Assembly: GCA_016721425.1 (NCBI GenBank)
Contig: JADKID010000028.1
Span: forward strand, 1-64,000
DNA length: 64,000 bases
Reading direction: 5' to 3'
Source: Bryobacterales bacterium
GTDB lineage: Bacteria > Acidobacteriota > Terriglobia > Bryobacterales > Bryobacteraceae
The notes under the pieces were generated by a model. It saw only the letters and a program-made list of their open reading frames with translations, did no database searches and was not told the origin of the DNA. Positions within the stretch are counted from its first letter, which is position 1. Every line of letters begins with the position of its first letter. The translations under genes and the position numbers were made by a program. Shown here piece after piece: positions 62,331-64,000 of this stretch.

Positions 62331-63245
62331 TTGCCTTCCATTAGCATGAAAGAATTGCTCGAAGCGGGCGTTCACTTCGGGCACCAGACCAAGCGCTGGA
62401 ATCCAAAGATGAAGGAATACATCTTTGGCGAACGTAACGGCATTTACATCATCGACCTGCAGAAGACGCTGAAGCTGTTCAAGGACGCCATGCGGTTCGT
62501 CGGTGAGCAGGCGGCGATGGGCAAGACCATCCTGTTTGTCGGCACCAAGCGCCAGGCGCAAGAGGCCATCATGGAAGAGGCCACGCGCTGCGGCATGTAC
62601 TACGTGAACAATCGCTGGCTGGGCGGCCTGATGACGAACTTCGTCACAGTGAAGCAGTCCATCAAGCGGCTCAAGGAACTGGAGAGCATTCTGGATGGCG
62701 ACGACACGGCGCGCCGCACCAAGAAAGAGCTCATCCAGATGGAGCGCGAGCGCAAGAATCTCATGTCCAACCTGGCCGGCATCAAGGACATGGACGGCCT
62801 GCCGGACCTCATCTTCGTGATCGATTCCAACAAGGAAGACATCGCCGTGAAGGAAGCCCGCAAGCTGGGCATCCCGGTTGTCGCAGTAGTCGACACCAAC
62901 TGCGATCCGGACATGGTGGATCACCCCATTCCGGGCAACGATGACGCGCTGCGCGCCATCCGCCTGTTCGCCAACAAGATCGCCGACGCCATGATCGAGG
63001 GCCGTTCGCTCGCCAGCGAGCAGGACTTCCCCAACAAGGAGATCGTCACCGAGGACGGTCCCGTGGAAGACATGTCGCAATTCGCCCACTACGTGGATCC
63101 CCGTTTGAACGAAGACGTGCTGACGGAAGGAATCTCCGACATCGACCTGCCCAGCATGTCGCTGCCGAAGAAGACCGTGGTTGTCGAGCCCGCGGCAGTA
63201 GTTGCGGAAGCGGCGCCCGCCGCCGATCCGGCCGAAGCAAACTAG
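62331..63245 (+). CDS. rpsB: 30S ribosomal protein S2
   Basis: 304 residues, somewhat longer than usual because of an Ala/Pro/Val-rich tail of about 30 residues. MKELLEAGVHFGHQTKRWNP, GKTILFVGTKRQAQEAIMEE and VVAVVDTNCDPDMVDHPIPG are diagnostic. TTG 62331 is preferred as start: AGGAG lies 5 bases upstream and other S2 proteins begin five residues before the Met of this motif; ATG 62346 is the alternative. Confidence 0.96.
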   Translation: MPSISMKELLEAGVHFGHQTKRWNPKMKEYIFGERNGIYIIDLQKTLKLFKDAMRFVGEQAAMGKTILFVGTKRQAQEAIMEEATRCGMYYVNNRWLGGLMTNFVTVKQSIKRLKELESILDGDDTARRTKKELIQMERERKNLMSNLAGIKDMDGLPDLIFVIDSNKEDIAVKEARKLGIPVVAVVDTNCDPDMVDHPIPGNDDALRAIRLFANKIADAMIEGRSLASEQDFPNKEIVTEDGPVEDMSQFAHYVDPRLNEDVLTEGISDIDLPSMSLPKKTVVVEPAAVVAEAAPAADPAEAN

Positions 63246-63323
63246 TCACCTCATCCCGGGCGCGGCATCTGATCCGCCGCGCCCAAACCCCTCATAGTCC
63301 GTTTTTATCCAAGAGAGAATCCC

Positions 63324-64000
63324 ATGGCAGAAATCAGTGCGCAGCTAGTCAAGCAACTCCGTGACGCTACCGCGGCGGGCATGATGGAGTGCAAAAAGGC
63401 CCTTGTGGAGGCCAACGGCGATTTGAACGAAGCGCAGGTCATCCTGCGCAAGCGCGGTCTGGCGACGGCGGCCAAGAAGGCCAGCCGCTCAGCCAAGGAA
63501 GGCCTTATCGGCTTGTATGTCAGCCCCTCCTGCGGCGAAGGCCTGTTGGTGGAAGTGAACTGCGAGACCGATTTTGTCGCCAAGACGCCCGACTTCGTGG
63601 CGCTGGTGGAAGAGGTCAAGCAGATCATCCTGGCAGGTAAGCCGGCCGACGTTGCGGCCTTGCTCGCGCTGCCTTCCAAGTCTGAGCCGGCCGTTTCCGT
63701 GGCGGACCTGCTCACGAACAAGATCGCCAAGGTCGGCGAGAATATGGGCGTCCCGCGTTTTGCGCTGGTGCAGGCCGCTGGCGTGCTGGGCAGCTACACG
63801 CACCCCGGCTCCAAGCTGGTGGTGCTGGTGGATGTGACGTGCAAGAACGCAGCCACGAAAGAGGCCCCGGCGTTTAAGGAACTGGTCCAGGACCTGGCGA
63901 TGCAGGTGGCCGCGGCCGATCCCAAGTTCCTCACCAAGGCGTTTGTCACCGAAGAGTACATCGCCAAGGAAAAAGAAATTCAGCGCGCCCGCGCTTTGGC
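63324..64000 (+). CDS. tsf: Elongation factor Ts, cut by window end
   Basis: The first 225 residues are visible and the frame is open at base 64000. ISAQLVKQLRDATAAGMMEC is the UBA-like start, KEGLIGLYVSP and VEVNCETDFVAKTPDFVALV the TDFV motif that contacts EF-Tu and drives nucleotide exchange. Follows rpsB by 78 bases, the standard pairing. Confidence 0.96.
   Translation, partial: MAEISAQLVKQLRDATAAGMMECKKALVEANGDLNEAQVILRKRGLATAAKKASRSAKEGLIGLYVSPSCGEGLLVEVNCETDFVAKTPDFVALVEEVKQIILAGKPADVAALLALPSKSEPAVSVADLLTNKIAKVGENMGVPRFALVQAAGVLGSYTHPGSKLVVLVDVTCKNAATKEAPAFKELVQDLAMQVAAADPKFLTKAFVTEEYIAKEKEIQRARAL

Noticed and set aside
1..64000. CRISPR arrays, rRNA or tRNA genes
   Set aside because: I saw no regularly spaced repeats and no cloverleaf-like or rRNA sequences. 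A dedicated tRNA scan was not possible by eye.

Overview
The window is about 64 kb of GC-rich bacterial DNA, most consistent with Acidobacteriota of the Solibacter/Bryobacter type. The clues are two families that are heavily expanded in that group (TIGR03435-type secreted proteins and a TIGR03437 C-terminal domain protein), an Oar-like TonB receptor remnant, a WXXGXW-repeat protein, DUF5107/TPR and DUF4091 proteins, and many secreted or Tat-exported sugar enzymes. The assignment rests on recognised families, not on a search.

Layout. (1) 1-5.4 kb is decayed: an Oar-like receptor broken by frameshifts, a ~960-bp tandem duplication carrying two dead TIGR03435 genes, a thioredoxin-like pseudogene and a small Cys-containing peptide. 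(2) 5.4-7.4 kb is a mobile-element remnant: a terminase large subunit split into ATPase and nuclease genes, then a HigBA toxin-antitoxin pair whose toxin has an in-frame stop and whose operator palindrome is visible. (3) 7.6-17.3 kb: a frameshifted Tat-exported sugar-isomerase-like gene, a large secreted metzincin-type metalloprotease, an esterase, a hybrid histidine kinase and an ASPIC/UnbV pseudogene. (4) 17.5-25.8 kb: a tightly overlapping seven-gene redox operon (two beta-propellers, a Tat-exported ferredoxin-like protein, a NapH-like membrane Fe-S protein, membrane-anchored NuoE-like, NuoF-like, and a ferredoxin-GltD fusion). It has no recognisable hydrogenase or formate dehydrogenase and is the best candidate for an undescribed system. 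(5) 25.8-48.9 kb: carbohydrate use. It holds a GH29 fucosidase, a mannonate-dehydratase-like enzyme, a DUF4091-sensor-DUF5107 operon, and a ROK repressor-GH20-permease-M20-glycosidase operon. Two matching 19-bp inverted repeats sit at the start-site regions of the last two operons and define a small putative ROK regulon. (6) 48.9-54 kb: a surface-glycan cluster (two GT2 enzymes, two methyltransferases, a TIGR03032-like protein). (7) 54-64 kb: housekeeping genes (prmC, prfA, a DUF1385 gene, rplM, rpsI, rpsB, tsf) mixed with a HicB gene plus a HicA fragment, a cupin, M28 and DinB proteins and a ThiH-like radical SAM enzyme.

How the genes fit together. The middle of the window describes a soil polymer degrader. 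Secreted glycosidases and esterases release sugars; several isomerase- or dehydrogenase-like proteins carry Tat-type leaders and may act outside the cytoplasm; a ROK regulator probably links two of the glycan operons. The redox operon looks designed to connect cytoplasmic NAD(P)H chemistry with iron-sulfur proteins in and beyond the membrane. Frameshifts are frequent. Several genes are clearly dead, but two (7.6 and 31.3 kb) are broken only once, next to a homopolymer, and may be sequencing errors.
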